This document shows, piece by piece, positions 38,920 through 48,027 of a DNA stretch of 64,000 bases. The notes under the pieces are model-generated. The model had not been told where the DNA came from. It saw nothing but the letters and a program-made list of their open reading frames with translations, and did not search any database. Within the stretch, counting starts at the first letter, position 1. Each line of letters opens with the position of its first letter. The translations under genes and the position numbers were made by a program. The stretch lies in contig OX638333.1 of the NCBI GenBank assembly GCA_951812895.1, forward strand, positions 1,850,366 through 1,914,365, written 5' to 3'. Source of the stretch: an uncultured Roseovarius sp. GTDB taxonomy: Bacteria > Pseudomonadota > Alphaproteobacteria > Rhodobacterales > Rhodobacteraceae.

Positions 38920-39867
38920 ATGAACCTCTCTACCCGCACTCTTTCGGATACCTCGCAGGGTCGCACCGCCGCGGCGGATATCCTGCGGGCAGGCGGACTT
39001 GTCGCCTTCCCAACTGAAACGGTCTATGGGCTGGGCGGTGATGCGCGCAACGACTATGCGGTGGCCCGCATATTCGAGGCAAAGGGCCGGCCACGTTTCA
39101 ACCCGCTGATCGTGCATGTGGCCTCGGTTGCAGCTGCGCAAGAATTGGTGGAATGGCCTGACATCGCGTCGCATCTGGCCCAAGCCTTTTGGCCCGGACC
39201 GCTCACATTGGTGCTACCGTTAAAGCCCGGCACGGGGCTTTCACCTCTAGTCACGTCTGACCTGCCAACGCTGGCGATTCGCATGCCAGCCCACCCACTG
39301 GCACAGGCGCTGCTGGCTGAATTTGACGGACCCGTCGCAGCACCGTCGGCCAATCCATCTGGCAGGATCAGCCCAACGACAGCAGAGCATGTCATTGACG
39401 GCCTGTCCGGCCGCATCGACGCAGTGATTGACGGTGGTGCCTGCAATGTAGGTCTTGAATCAACCATACTTGGCCTGTCCGAGGGCCCGGTTCTGCTCCG
39501 CCCCGGTGGCCTGCCGGTCGAGGTGCTGGAGCAGGCGCTTGGCGCAACGGTCGCGCGCAGGGCGTCGGGTGACGCGCTTACTGCGCCGGGCCAACTCGCC
39601 TCGCATTATGCGCCGGGCGCACAGGTCCGGCTAAACGTGGCATCGCCAAAACAAGGCGAACATTACCTAGGGTTCGGAAATGTGGATTGTGATCTCAACC
39701 TGTCGCGCGCGGCTGACCTGACCGAAGCCGCGGCCAACCTTTTTGGCCATCTGCACCAGCTTGATGCCCGTGATGGCCACCAAATCGCAGTTTCACCAAT
39801 ACCTGAAACGGGCCTGGGCAGGGCGATCAACGACCGTCTGCGGCGTGCCGCAGCACCGCGCAGCTAG
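38920..39867 (+). CDS. L-threonylcarbamoyladenylate synthase (Sua5/TsaC type)
   Basis: 315 residues. The YrdC domain is clear: GGLVAFPTETVYGLGGDA, KGRPRFNPLIVHV, WPGPLTLVLP, and APSANPSGRISPTTAEHV. The extra C-terminal part after LRPGGLPVE (about 210-315, with PGQLASHYAPGAQ) marks the longer Sua5 form rather than short TsaC. It makes threonylcarbamoyl-AMP for the t6A37 modification of ANN-decoding tRNAs. Divergent from the acyl-CoA dehydrogenase gene. Confidence 0.95.
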   Translation: MNLSTRTLSDTSQGRTAAADILRAGGLVAFPTETVYGLGGDARNDYAVARIFEAKGRPRFNPLIVHVASVAAAQELVEWPDIASHLAQAFWPGPLTLVLPLKPGTGLSPLVTSDLPTLAIRMPAHPLAQALLAEFDGPVAAPSANPSGRISPTTAEHVIDGLSGRIDAVIDGGACNVGLESTILGLSEGPVLLRPGGLPVEVLEQALGATVARRASGDALTAPGQLASHYAPGAQVRLNVASPKQGEHYLGFGNVDCDLNLSRAADLTEAAANLFGHLHQLDARDGHQIAVSPIPETGLGRAINDRLRRAAAPRS

Positions 39868-39898
39868 TCATACTGTTACATCTGTAAACGGCCAGAAA

Positions 39899-40426
39899 CT
39901 ACTTACAGCGCTTCTCGGCTTCTTCCACTGCAGCGGTAAATCCGAGCAACGAAAACGTGTCTTTGGTGATGGTCCCACGCGACGACCTTGCCGAAAGCAC
40001 AGCATCGCTACCACGTTTCATAGCGGCAATGATCTTAACGTCGTCAGCAGGGCTTGCCGGCCAGGCCCATTCTCCCTCGGTAAAGAGCTCGAATTCTGTC
40101 CCGCCAATGTTGAGATTGACAGTTGATCCGCCAGCGAACGGATATCCGCCTGTGAATGTCACCTGACCCGACACACCCGCATCCGGGCGGTAAAACGTCA
40201 TGAACAGAATATCACTGCGACGCACTGCCACCACGCGCCCGTCCTTGGTGTTAACCGTTTCGGTCGGCGACGAGACGGCCCAGCATTCGCGCGGGCTCTT
40301 GTCTTCAAATACACTCCATGCGGTTTTGGCTGCCACCTGGTTTGTACTTGTTTCCTGCGCCCATGCACCAGTTCCTACCAAAGCCATCAACGCCCCGGTA
40401 AACCCACGTGTTTTCCATGATCCCAT
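39899..40426 (-). CDS. IalB-like (invasion associated locus B) family protein
   Basis: 175 residues with a signal peptide (about 1-23, GTGAWA before QET). The mature part has WSVFEDKSPRECWAVSSPT, the beta-sandwich type sequence of invasion associated locus B family proteins, and a C-terminal Cys (EKRCK) that could pair with the Cys in ECW. Periplasmic, function unclear; IalB affects host-cell entry in Bartonella, but free-living alphaproteobacteria have many relatives. Converges on the Sua5 gene. Confidence 0.7.
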   Translation of the reverse strand: MGSWKTRGFTGALMALVGTGAWAQETSTNQVAAKTAWSVFEDKSPRECWAVSSPTETVNTKDGRVVAVRRSDILFMTFYRPDAGVSGQVTFTGGYPFAGGSTVNLNIGGTEFELFTEGEWAWPASPADDVKIIAAMKRGSDAVLSARSSRGTITKDTFSLLGFTAAVEEAEKRCK

Positions 40427-40604
40427 TTGTCCAGCCTCCAGCTGTCCTTAACCTCAATCTTATCCGAATCCGCGCCTATCCTGTCCCGGATACTTTTTGA
40501 CTACGGTCCGATTTATACTCGACAATGCAACAATAGCCTGAAACACGCGAGTTATGAAAGACGCAATTGGCGAAATTCCGCAAACGCCCGTCCGGAGGAT
40601 TTCC

Positions 40605-41600
40605 ATGACAAACCCCATTCCCTTGACAGAAATCTGGCGCGGTCCGCTGGCTGAAAGCATTCATACTGGCCATGCAGTGATTTGTGATGACACCGGCGCT
40701 ATCGTCGAAGCATGGGGCGATCCCAACGCAACTGTTCTTCCCCGCAGCTCGGCCAAGATGATCCAGGCTTTGCCGTTGATCGAAAGCGGTGCTGCGGATG
40801 CACAGGGGTTGACGCCTGAACATCTTGCTCTGTCCTGTGCGTCACATATTGCAGCGCCAATTCACACAGACATGGTAAATACATGGCTTGCAGATATTGG
40901 TCTGTCCGATGGCAGTTTTCGCTGTGGCCCGCAAATGCCCCGTGACAGATCCGCCTTCAACCACCTGATCCGCACCGATGCCAAACCTTGCCAGGTCCAC
41001 AATACGTGCTCAGGTAAACATGCGGGGTTTCTGACACTCGCCCAGCATCTTGGTTCCGGACCTGAATATGTCGAGCTTGACCATCCGGTTCAAAAGGCAT
41101 GCCTCGAAGCCTTCGAATCCGTGACCGGCGCGACAAGCCCGGGTTCAGCCATCGATGGCTGCTCTGCGCCGAACCCGATGACAACTGTGCATGGAATGGC
41201 ACGTGCCATGGCCTATTTCGCGGCGGCAAAAGAGGGCGCCGATGCTCGTCAATCTGCGGCCGTGCGCCTGTGGCAGTCGATGGTCAGCCACCCGGTCATG
41301 GTCGCAGGTGAAAAACAGCCCTGCACGGAGCTTATGCGCGCCTGCAAAGAACCCGTAGCGCTTAAATACGGAGCAGAGGCGTTTTACATCGCCATTGTCC
41401 CAACCCGCAAACTGGGCATCGCTCTGAAAATAGCAGATGGCGGTACGCGCGCCTCAAACTGCACCATTGCGGCTCTGCTGGTTCGCCTTGGCCTTCTTGA
41501 CGCGGATCATCCGACGACCCGCCGTTACATGAATGCACCGATCAAGAACCGACGGGGCATTGTGACTGGCATGATGAAACCTGCCGCAACCCTGCTCTGA
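40605..41600 (+). CDS. Asparaginase II family protein
   Basis: 331 residues from the ATG at 40605, which has GGAGGA at the right distance; an upstream ATG at 40554 would add 17 residues. Family signatures: PRSSAKMIQALPLIESGAAD, HNTCSGKHAGFLTLAQH, and DGCSAPNPMTTVHGMARAMA, with a C-terminal KIADGGTRASNCTIAALL. This is the asparaginase II family of rhizobia and relatives, unrelated to the E. coli type enzymes, and should hydrolyse L-asparagine to aspartate and ammonia. Confidence 0.92.
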   Translation: MTNPIPLTEIWRGPLAESIHTGHAVICDDTGAIVEAWGDPNATVLPRSSAKMIQALPLIESGAADAQGLTPEHLALSCASHIAAPIHTDMVNTWLADIGLSDGSFRCGPQMPRDRSAFNHLIRTDAKPCQVHNTCSGKHAGFLTLAQHLGSGPEYVELDHPVQKACLEAFESVTGATSPGSAIDGCSAPNPMTTVHGMARAMAYFAAAKEGADARQSAAVRLWQSMVSHPVMVAGEKQPCTELMRACKEPVALKYGAEAFYIAIVPTRKLGIALKIADGGTRASNCTIAALLVRLGLLDADHPTTRRYMNAPIKNRRGIVTGMMKPAATLL

Positions 41601-41651
41601 TCTGCCGTAAATCCGGCTTGCCAGTGAATGCGCTCTGCCTCATGATACCCA

Positions 41652-41801
41652 CGTTCTCAGGGCGGGGTGAAATTCCCCACCGGCGGTAACAGGTTCCACC
41701 TGAAGCCCGCGAGCGCATCGGGTTTCATAACGAATCCCCTTGGTCAGCAGATCTGGTGCAACTCCAGAGTCGACGGTCATAGTCCGGATGAAAGAGAACG
41801 T
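41652..41801 (+). ncRNA. FMN riboswitch (RFN element)
   Basis: The outer stem CGTTCTC/GAGAACG closes a domain with the conserved blocks AGGGCGGGGTGAAATTCCCC, ACCGGCGGTAA, CAGCAGAT, CCAGAGTCGACGGT and AGTCCGGATGAAAG. It senses FMN and lies 83 bases before the lumazine synthase gene, so FMN should repress that gene, probably at translation initiation or by early termination. Confidence 0.95.
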
Positions 41802-41883
41802 CAGGCATTGTGGGGCACCTGCCTCTCTTTCCTGTCGTCCTGCGCCTTGGGTGAACGTGTCGACATAGGAAAGGAGCCTGAAC

Positions 41884-42321
41884 ATGACACCCACCCGATA
41901 CGCCTTTATCAAAGCAAACTGGCACGCTGATATCGTTGACCGCGCCCTTGAAGGGTTTTGCGAACTGATCCCCCGCGATGCGGTTGATGTCTTCGATGTC
42001 CCCGGCGCATTCGAAATGCCTCTCATGGCCCGCGATCTTGCCGCAACCGGGAAATATGCCGCGGTAGCCGCTGCCGCCTTTGTGGTTGATGGCGGCATCT
42101 ACCGGCACGACTTCGTGGCGCAGGCCGTGGTTGACGGGTTGATGCGCGCAGGACTGGAGACCGGTATCCCGGTGCTCTCGGTCTCACTCACCCCACATCA
42201 ATATCAGGAAACAGACCACCACAACGTGATCTTCGCCAATCATTTCATTGAAAAAGGCCGTGAAGCCGCCCGCGCGGCGCTGATGATCGGCAAAACCCGG
42301 GCACAGGCCCGCGCCGCCTGA
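41884..42321 (+). CDS. ribH2: 6,7-dimethyl-8-ribityllumazine synthase, type II (RibH2)
   Basis: 145 residues. FDVPGAFEMPLMARDLAATGKY, AAAFVVDGGIYRHDFVAQAVVDGLM and TPHQYQETDHH fit lumazine synthase of the RibH2 (decameric, Brucella/Mesorhizobium) type rather than the usual icosahedral RibE-like form. It joins the pyrimidine and 3,4-dihydroxybutanone phosphate to make the riboflavin precursor. It stands alone behind an FMN riboswitch; a separate RibH1 with the main rib genes would be expected elsewhere. RBS AGGAG before the ATG. Confidence 0.93.
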   Translation: MTPTRYAFIKANWHADIVDRALEGFCELIPRDAVDVFDVPGAFEMPLMARDLAATGKYAAVAAAAFVVDGGIYRHDFVAQAVVDGLMRAGLETGIPVLSVSLTPHQYQETDHHNVIFANHFIEKGREAARAALMIGKTRAQARAA

Positions 42322-42405
42322 TCTGCTAAAAAAGCCTTCGGCGGAAGAATAAGGTATAGTTTTTCTTCTTGCCCCAAAATATCCCCGCAGGAGGCTCCCG
42401 CATTC

Positions 42406-43098
42406 TCAACCCAGATAGGTCCTCAAAGCCTCTGGCGGATCCCTGAACAACTCACCCGTTTCCTGCGGTGCGTGTGCAATCCCGCCATGCACCAAAATCA
42501 CCTGATCAGCGAAATGCTTTGCATCCCCCGGATCATGGCTCACCATCAGTGCGGTAGAACCGGTTTCGGCACAAAGCTCGGAAACCAGATCAAGCATTTC
42601 CATCTTCTGCGCCGGTCCAAGCGCCGCAAAAGGTTCATCCATCAACAACAACGCCCGCTCCTGAACCAGAACCCGAGCCAGCGCCACGCGACTTTGCTGA
42701 CCACCGGACAATTCCGCAGATCGGCGATTGCTCATCCCATCCAGCCCCACCCGGGCAAGTGCGGCAAGCACTTTTCTGTGCGCGTCTTCGTCCAGTTTAA
42801 GATTGGGGTTCATGCCCAGCCCGACATTCTGTTCCGCAGTCAAATGCGGAAACAAATTGCCGTCCTGAAACAACATCGCCACAGGCCGAGCACCCGGGTC
42901 CTTGTCCTGCAATGTTTTGCCATCCCAGACAATTCGCCCGGTTTTTAAGGGTAAAAACCCCGCCACAGCCTCCAACAGCGTCGATTTACCCCCTCCGGAT
43001 GGCCCGATCACTGCAATTTTCGTACCCGCGATCACTTCAAAATCCGCCGTTAAGGCAAAGCCGCCATTGGCAATGCGGCACTTTTCAAGCTTCAGCAT
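42406..43098 (-). CDS. thiQ: Thiamine ABC transporter ATP-binding protein ThiQ
   Basis: 230 residues from the ATG at 43098, with GGAGGG upstream (a GTG at 43113 is possible). ABC motifs: Walker A GPSGGGKST, Q-loop FQDGNLFPHLT, signature LSGGQQSRVALARVL, Walker B LLLMDEPFAALG and the H-loop VSHDP. Third gene of thiBPQ, overlapping thiP by 14 bases. It powers import of thiamine or its phosphates. Confidence 0.94.
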   Translation of the reverse strand: MLKLEKCRIANGGFALTADFEVIAGTKIAVIGPSGGGKSTLLEAVAGFLPLKTGRIVWDGKTLQDKDPGARPVAMLFQDGNLFPHLTAEQNVGLGMNPNLKLDEDAHRKVLAALARVGLDGMSNRRSAELSGGQQSRVALARVLVQERALLLMDEPFAALGPAQKMEMLDLVSELCAETGSTALMVSHDPGDAKHFADQVILVHGGIAHAPQETGELFRDPPEALRTYLG

Positions 43099-44641
43099 GC
43101 CATCGCCCTCCACGGTCCAGCGCCCAGAATATACCCATCGACAGGACCAGCAGGATCAATGCCGCGCCCGCTGCTGCATCCGTTTGGTATGAGCCCATCA
43201 AACGAAACACCTGCAGCGGCAAAGTTGCCACCTCAGGGTCGGCAAATAATGCAATCACACCCAGGTCCCCCATCGACAATGCCGCGGCTAACCCCGCGGT
43301 AAAACCGATCTGCGCACGCATGCGCGGCAACAGCACTCGCCGGATAAATGGCCACCCCACCATGCCCAGCGAAAGGGACAGCCGCGTATATTGCACTACC
43401 ACCTGCCGCGCGCGTGGCACCAAAATCCGAACCGCAAAAGGCAACGCCATCACTGCGTTGACCAGCGCCGTGACCGGCAGGGCCAGCGTTGTGGGATTGG
43501 CAAATGGAAAGATAATGATGAACAGCCCCGTCCCGATTACCAAAGGTGACGCAGCCAATCCCAGAATGCCGGCGGCCTCTCCGATCTTGTCGCGGCCCAA
43601 TGCCACCGCAACTGCCATCGGCAACGCCAGCAACAGTGTCAGCACCATGCTCACCAATGCGACACCAACTGAGATCAGCGCTGAACTGAACACCTGTATC
43701 GGCAAATCACTCAATCCCTTTAGGCCAGACAAAACCACCGCTGTCAGTGGCAACAACAAAAAGGCCGCCCCAAGTGCTATGCTCGAAAAATCCAAAGCGC
43801 GCGCACCCCGGCCTCTGCCATCCCACCGGTGCACCATTCGGTCCTGTCCACCACCAAACCCCGCGCCCGTCGCCGCCCGCAGGGCAAGCAACGCGGCCCC
43901 CCCGGTCAATACCAACTGTACGCCTGACAACAATGCGGCCCTGCCCAGATCAAAATCAAATCGGAAAGCCTGATAAATCGCCAGTTCAACGGTTGTCGCT
44001 TTTGGCCCACCCCCTAGGGTCAATGCCACGGCAAAGCTGGTCATGCAGATGGCGAAAATCACCGCCAACACACCCGGGACCACCCGGCGCAGCATTGGCA
44101 CCTCAATCCGCCACAGCATCGCGCGTGCGCCAAACCCCAGCTGCGCGGCTAAACGAAACCGCTCTGCCGGAATTTCCTGCCAGCCCTGCAAAATCAGACG
44201 TGTCGCCAGGGGCAGGTTGAAAAACACATGTGCCAGCACTACACCATGCAACCCGTATATCCGCACCGGCGGTAAACCAATCAAGCCCAGGCCCGCACTG
44301 ACCCACCCGGCACGACCGAACACCTCCAGCAAACCAAGGATCGCCACGATCACCGGCAGGATAAATGGCGCGCCCATCAAGGTGATCAACACCTGTCGGC
44401 CCTTGAATCTTCGCCGTGCCAATGCGCGTGCTACAGGAATTGCTAACCCGACGCTGATCGCCGCCGATAGCACAGCCTGCACCAGTGTAAATCGTAGAGC
44501 GGCCCAATCAGAAGAAGACAGCCCGCTGCCTTCTTCGGCACGCATTGCCACAGCGACAAGCGTGCCAAATATCAGCGCGGCCACCAATGCAGCCGCGCCA
44601 AGACCCCAACGGGTGCTTACTGGCTGAGCGCGGTCAGCCAT
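43085..44641 (-). CDS. thiP: Thiamine ABC transporter permease ThiP
   Basis: 518 residues, two fused permease halves of about six membrane segments each, the usual ThiP layout. EAA-type loops are visible in each half (LRLAAQLGFGARAMLWRIEVP and RLSLSLGMVGWPFIRRVLLP). Overlaps thiB by 25 bases upstream and thiQ by 14 bases downstream, so the three genes are tightly coupled behind the TPP riboswitch. Confidence 0.94.
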   Translation of the reverse strand: MADRAQPVSTRWGLGAAALVAALIFGTLVAVAMRAEEGSGLSSSDWAALRFTLVQAVLSAAISVGLAIPVARALARRRFKGRQVLITLMGAPFILPVIVAILGLLEVFGRAGWVSAGLGLIGLPPVRIYGLHGVVLAHVFFNLPLATRLILQGWQEIPAERFRLAAQLGFGARAMLWRIEVPMLRRVVPGVLAVIFAICMTSFAVALTLGGGPKATTVELAIYQAFRFDFDLGRAALLSGVQLVLTGGAALLALRAATGAGFGGGQDRMVHRWDGRGRGARALDFSSIALGAAFLLLPLTAVVLSGLKGLSDLPIQVFSSALISVGVALVSMVLTLLLALPMAVAVALGRDKIGEAAGILGLAASPLVIGTGLFIIIFPFANPTTLALPVTALVNAVMALPFAVRILVPRARQVVVQYTRLSLSLGMVGWPFIRRVLLPRMRAQIGFTAGLAAALSMGDLGVIALFADPEVATLPLQVFRLMGSYQTDAAAGAALILLVLSMGIFWALDRGGRWHAEA

Positions 44642-45594
44642 TCATCCAGTGCTGCATCACGCGCCAAAGCCGCCTCATCCGCCGTCAGCAACAGCGCCTT
44701 ACCGGGTTGTGCCAGCGTGTCGAACCCATCGGGCAGGCCACCTGCGGGTGTGACAGCCGGATACATCCAATTGGTTGTCGGAATGATCGACTGAAACGCA
44801 TCTGAAACCATAAAAGCCAGAAACTGATCGGCCAGCTCTGGCTGATCGGTCGCTGCTAGTTTAGCCGCGACTTCCACCTGCATGTAGTTGCCTTCATCAA
44901 AGACAGCGGCGGCTTTCGTCGGATCATCCTCTGCGATCAGATGATACGCCGGTGACGTGGTATAGCTCAGCACCATATCTGCCTCGCCTTCCAGAAACAA
45001 ACCGTAAGCTTCGGACCATCCCTTGGTGACCGTCACAACGTTGTCTGACAATCCTTCCCAGACCTCAGGCGCGTCCTCGCCATAGGCCGCCTTGACCCAC
45101 AACAGCAAGCCGAGACCGGGGGTTGATGACCGCGGGTCCTGAATGACGATCTTTGCGTCGCTTTCGGCCAGTGCTCGGAAATTCGCCGGTGCTGTTACGT
45201 CTGCGTTATGGACAAACGCAAAATAACCCCAGTCAAACGGCACAAACACCGGATCATCCCACGCCACGGGCAGATCATACTCGGCTTCAACACTATGCTC
45301 TGCAAACAGGCCGGTTGCCGCCGCTGCCGTGGTCAGGTTGGTATCCAGTCCAAGCACCACATCCGCCTCTGATCGCACCCCTTCCAGCCGCACCCGCGCC
45401 AAAAGAGCCGCGCCATCCTCGACGCCGATAAGCTTCAGATCACAGCCGCATGTCGCTTCAAACGCGGCCTCCACCTGCGGGCCGGGCCCCCAGTCGGCAA
45501 CAAAACTGTCATAGGTATATACGGTCAATTCGGGCGTTTCGGCCGCCACGGCCTGTGCGCTCAAAATTCCCGCAGCAATAAAAAGATACTTCAT
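44617..45594 (-). CDS. thiB: Thiamine ABC transporter substrate-binding protein ThiB
   Basis: 325 residues with a signal peptide (about 1-18, AVAAETPEL). LTVYTYDSFVADWGPG and the CGCDLKLIGVEDGAALLARV stretch are typical of periplasmic ThiB/TbpA, as is SYTTSPAYHLIAED. It captures thiamine in the periplasm for ThiPQ. The ATG follows AGGAGG by five bases. The TPP riboswitch lies just upstream. Confidence 0.95.
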   Translation of the reverse strand: MKYLFIAAGILSAQAVAAETPELTVYTYDSFVADWGPGPQVEAAFEATCGCDLKLIGVEDGAALLARVRLEGVRSEADVVLGLDTNLTTAAAATGLFAEHSVEAEYDLPVAWDDPVFVPFDWGYFAFVHNADVTAPANFRALAESDAKIVIQDPRSSTPGLGLLLWVKAAYGEDAPEVWEGLSDNVVTVTKGWSEAYGLFLEGEADMVLSYTTSPAYHLIAEDDPTKAAAVFDEGNYMQVEVAAKLAATDQPELADQFLAFMVSDAFQSIIPTTNWMYPAVTPAGGLPDGFDTLAQPGKALLLTADEAALARDAALDEWLTALSQ

Positions 45595-45643
45595 GGCATC
45601 CTCCTTTGCGGCGAGAGGGCAAGGATGGATGTGAAATCCGAAA

Positions 45644-45729
45644 ACCTTCCCTCCGCCGGTTCTAGCCGGTTCAGGTTCAACGGGTTCGCAAACTGCATCT
45701 CAGCGCGGTTCCCCACGCACCCCGAGGTG
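45644..45729 (-). ncRNA. TPP riboswitch (THI element)
   Basis: On the minus strand: CTCGGGGTGC, then GCTGAGATG (about 45696-45704), then ACCCGTTGAACCTGAACCGG and GCGGAGGGAAGG. These are the conserved sensor blocks of the thi box in order. It precedes thiB by about 50 bases, so thiamine pyrophosphate should shut off thiBPQ. Confidence 0.95.
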
Positions 45730-45874
45730 GCGCGGAATTTAGGAGGGTGTGGCGACGAAGGCAAGCCGATACCTCTAAAGGCCAGCAAATATTTCGGAAG
45801 TCGACCCGGGAACAGTAGCCTTGGACTTTGGCTGATTTATGTGTTGCAAATTCAGAGCAGGGAGGTGTGTGCAA

Positions 45875-46648
45875 ATGACCAAGCCGAAAAAGGTGGCCAT
45901 CGTCACAGGAGGAATGTCAGGCATTGGCCTTGCGGTGGTCAAACTGCTCTTGGCCGAAGGGGTGCAGGTTTGCGCCGGTGGTCGCCGCGCTTCAGATCCC
46001 GAAGCAGCACGTCAGTTTCATCTCGATACCGGTGACGTTGCCAACCTGCAAGCACTCGACGTGACTAGTACCGAGAGTGTCGAAAGCTTCGTGACCCATG
46101 TAAAAGAAGCGCTAGGCACACCCGTCATCCTGATCAATGCGGCCGGTCTTTTCCTGCCATCTGAAATCATTGGTCATACAGATGACCTCTGGTCAGACAT
46201 GATCGAAACCAACCTCACCGGATGTTTCCGAACGATCCGTTCAACGCTGCCGGGGATGAAAGAGGCCGGCTGGGGCCGGATCGTCAACATCGCCTCCACT
46301 GCTGCCCATATTGGGGCCGAAGGATACTCCGCTTATTGCGCGTCCAAGGCGGGTCTCTTGGGTCTTAGCCGTTGCACCAGCCTCGAAGGTGCCCCCCACG
46401 GCGTCACCTGCACCACCATCAGCCCCACCTGGGTTGAAACCGATATGATGCAACGCTCACTGAATCGCGCGGAGCAACGCACCGGGCGTTCAAGGGCAGA
46501 CATTCTGGCAGAGTACGAAACCTCAAACCCTCAAGGTAAACTGGTTCAGCCTGAAGAGGTGGCTAAACTAGCCGCGTTCCTTGCCAGCGATGATGCGCGC
46601 GCGATTACGATGGAGGATATTCAGATCAATGCAGGGTCCATCTGGTAG
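45875..46648 (+). CDS. Short-chain dehydrogenase/reductase (3-hydroxybutyrate dehydrogenase-like)
   Basis: 257 residues from the ATG at 45875 with GGGAGG upstream. SDR motifs: TGGMSGIGLAVV (cofactor loop), NAAG, and the catalytic Ser-Tyr-Lys in NIASTAAHIGAEGYSAYCASKAG. The overall pattern, with PTWVETDMMQ and ERTGRS-type region near residue 200, resembles D-3-hydroxybutyrate dehydrogenases, but substrate assignment in SDRs is unsure. Divergent from the thiB riboswitch. Confidence 0.85.
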   Translation: MTKPKKVAIVTGGMSGIGLAVVKLLLAEGVQVCAGGRRASDPEAARQFHLDTGDVANLQALDVTSTESVESFVTHVKEALGTPVILINAAGLFLPSEIIGHTDDLWSDMIETNLTGCFRTIRSTLPGMKEAGWGRIVNIASTAAHIGAEGYSAYCASKAGLLGLSRCTSLEGAPHGVTCTTISPTWVETDMMQRSLNRAEQRTGRSRADILAEYETSNPQGKLVQPEEVAKLAAFLASDDARAITMEDIQINAGSIW

Positions 46649-46660
46649 AACTCTCGACAC

Positions 46661-47146
46661 TTAAAACACACCCATGTTCAGCCCTGCAGCCATTGCCATC
46701 CCCAGCTCGCGGCACTTTTCCAGTTCAACTTCGGGAATGACTTTTTGCGCCAGAATGGCCTCTGGCGTCTGCGCGTGCGTACACACAATGATCGGCGCCT
46801 GCACTTCTTTCAACCGCCAGCCTGTGGCAATCCGCGCGGTTTGGGCAACGGCGTTCGCACCGTCTGACCCGGCACAGACCATCTGGGCATAGGGCCGCCC
46901 CTCGATCTGCCCCAGCACCGGATAATAACAGCGGTCGTAAAAATCCTTCATCAACCCCGCAATCGCTGCAAGGTTCTCCGGTGCGCAGAATATGTAACCC
47001 GCAGCACTTAACAGGTCTTCGGGCCCGGCCTGTTCTGCGGTTTTAAGAATCACTGCGCCTTCTTCACGCGCGGCCGCCGCTGCAGCTTCAGCCATTTGCT
47101 GGCTGCCGCCTGTCTTTGAATGATAAACAATCAAAAGCTCACTCAT
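46661..47146 (-). CDS. Flavodoxin-like/NAD(P)H-dependent oxidoreductase family protein
   Basis: 161 residues. It begins LLIVYHSKTGGSQQMAEAAAAAA, the phosphate-binding loop of flavodoxin-fold proteins, followed by GYIFCAPENLAAIAGLMKDFYDR, an FMN-isoalloxazine loop pattern. It probably binds FMN and transfers electrons or reduces quinones. Partner unknown. Convergent with the SDR gene, 12 bases between stops. Confidence 0.85.
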   Translation of the reverse strand: MSELLIVYHSKTGGSQQMAEAAAAAAREEGAVILKTAEQAGPEDLLSAAGYIFCAPENLAAIAGLMKDFYDRCYYPVLGQIEGRPYAQMVCAGSDGANAVAQTARIATGWRLKEVQAPIIVCTHAQTPEAILAQKVIPEVELEKCRELGMAMAAGLNMGVF

Positions 47147-47252
47147 GCCTGACTGTTCTACGGCATTTCATCAAAACGCAACCCCACCGCGCCCGGGCCT
47201 GACCTGGAGTCTCGCGGTAGGATCGCTTTGTTTGGTCAATATCAGGCAGAAT

Positions 47253-47564
47253 TTACATCTCCATTATCGGCGCCACCTCAACCGACCCGCCTGCATCAAG
47301 GATCGGGCACCCTTTGGCCATGTTACACGCCGCACCTGCATCCGCAGCTTCGACAATCGTGTAGCCTGACAACGGGTTTGATCCGCCATCATCTGCCACG
47401 CCTGCGCTGCTGACCGTTTGCGACATCCCCACAGGCGCGCCCATGTCGATACAGGCTTCGCCCATGCCCTGCATCCAGCCTTGCCAGGCCGCCATCACTT
47501 GCGCGCGCTCTTCATCGGTCTCCGGCATGCTACCCCCGTGATAGGCAAAAATGAACTTTGTCAT
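47253..47564 (-). CDS. YCII-related (DGPF-type) protein
   Basis: 103 residues. FIFAYHGGSMPETDEERAQVMAAWQGWMQ and the C-terminal GYTIVEAADAGAACNMAKGCPIL.AGGSVEVAPIMEM are characteristic of YCII/DGPF proteins, small dimeric alpha-beta barrels. Function unknown; often beside SRPBCC and ArsR genes, as here. Confidence 0.85.
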   Translation of the reverse strand: MTKFIFAYHGGSMPETDEERAQVMAAWQGWMQGMGEACIDMGAPVGMSQTVSSAGVADDGGSNPLSGYTIVEAADAGAACNMAKGCPILDAGGSVEVAPIMEM

Positions 47565-47598
47565 GTCTCTCTCCTTTCAAATTAAATTTTACGAGCAT

Positions 47599-48027
47599 TC
47601 AACCCAGATAGGCCGCAAGCGAATTGATCGAACTGATCCAACCCTGTTCATGCTGCGCGCCGATCTCGTCATCAGGCAGCTCAACATGCTCAATGACCAG
47701 CCTTGCGCCACCAACAGTTTCACTCACGCGAAACGTCACATGGCTTTCCGGCCCGCGCTGGTCGTCGTCGTCATGCCAGCCCCAGGTGAACCCTACAGTC
47801 CGTGGAGCATCTACATGGGTCACCTGTCCGGACATTTTGAAACGGCCGCCCTCCTGACCCGTCACCACTGCATACCATGCGCCGGTATTGGTGAAATCCA
47901 GCTGACTGTCGGTCAGCTGCATGCTTTCCGGCCCCCACCACGCCACCAAATCGGCATTCGCTGTCACAGCGGCGAACAACCGCTCCGGCGTGACCTTGAA
48001 TTCCCGTTCCAACCGCACTTCGGTCAT
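47599..48027 (-). CDS. SRPBCC/AHSA1 domain protein
   Basis: 142 residues. REFKVTPERLFAAVTANADLVAWWGPE at the N-terminus and GARLVIEHVELP near residue 110 mark the AHSA1-like START/Bet v1 fold, a ligand-binding or chaperone-assisting module. The gene overlaps the upstream ArsR gene by 4 bases, the usual ArsR-SRPBCC pairing. Confidence 0.92.
   Translation of the reverse strand: MTEVRLEREFKVTPERLFAAVTANADLVAWWGPESMQLTDSQLDFTNTGAWYAVVTGQEGGRFKMSGQVTHVDAPRTVGFTWGWHDDDDQRGPESHVTFRVSETVGGARLVIEHVELPDDEIGAQHEQGWISSINSLAAYLG

Noticed and set aside
42912-43973. 353-residue plus-strand ORF opposite thiP
   Set aside because: It is a GC-driven shadow of the thiP membrane protein and has a biased Ala/Pro/Arg/Asn make-up.
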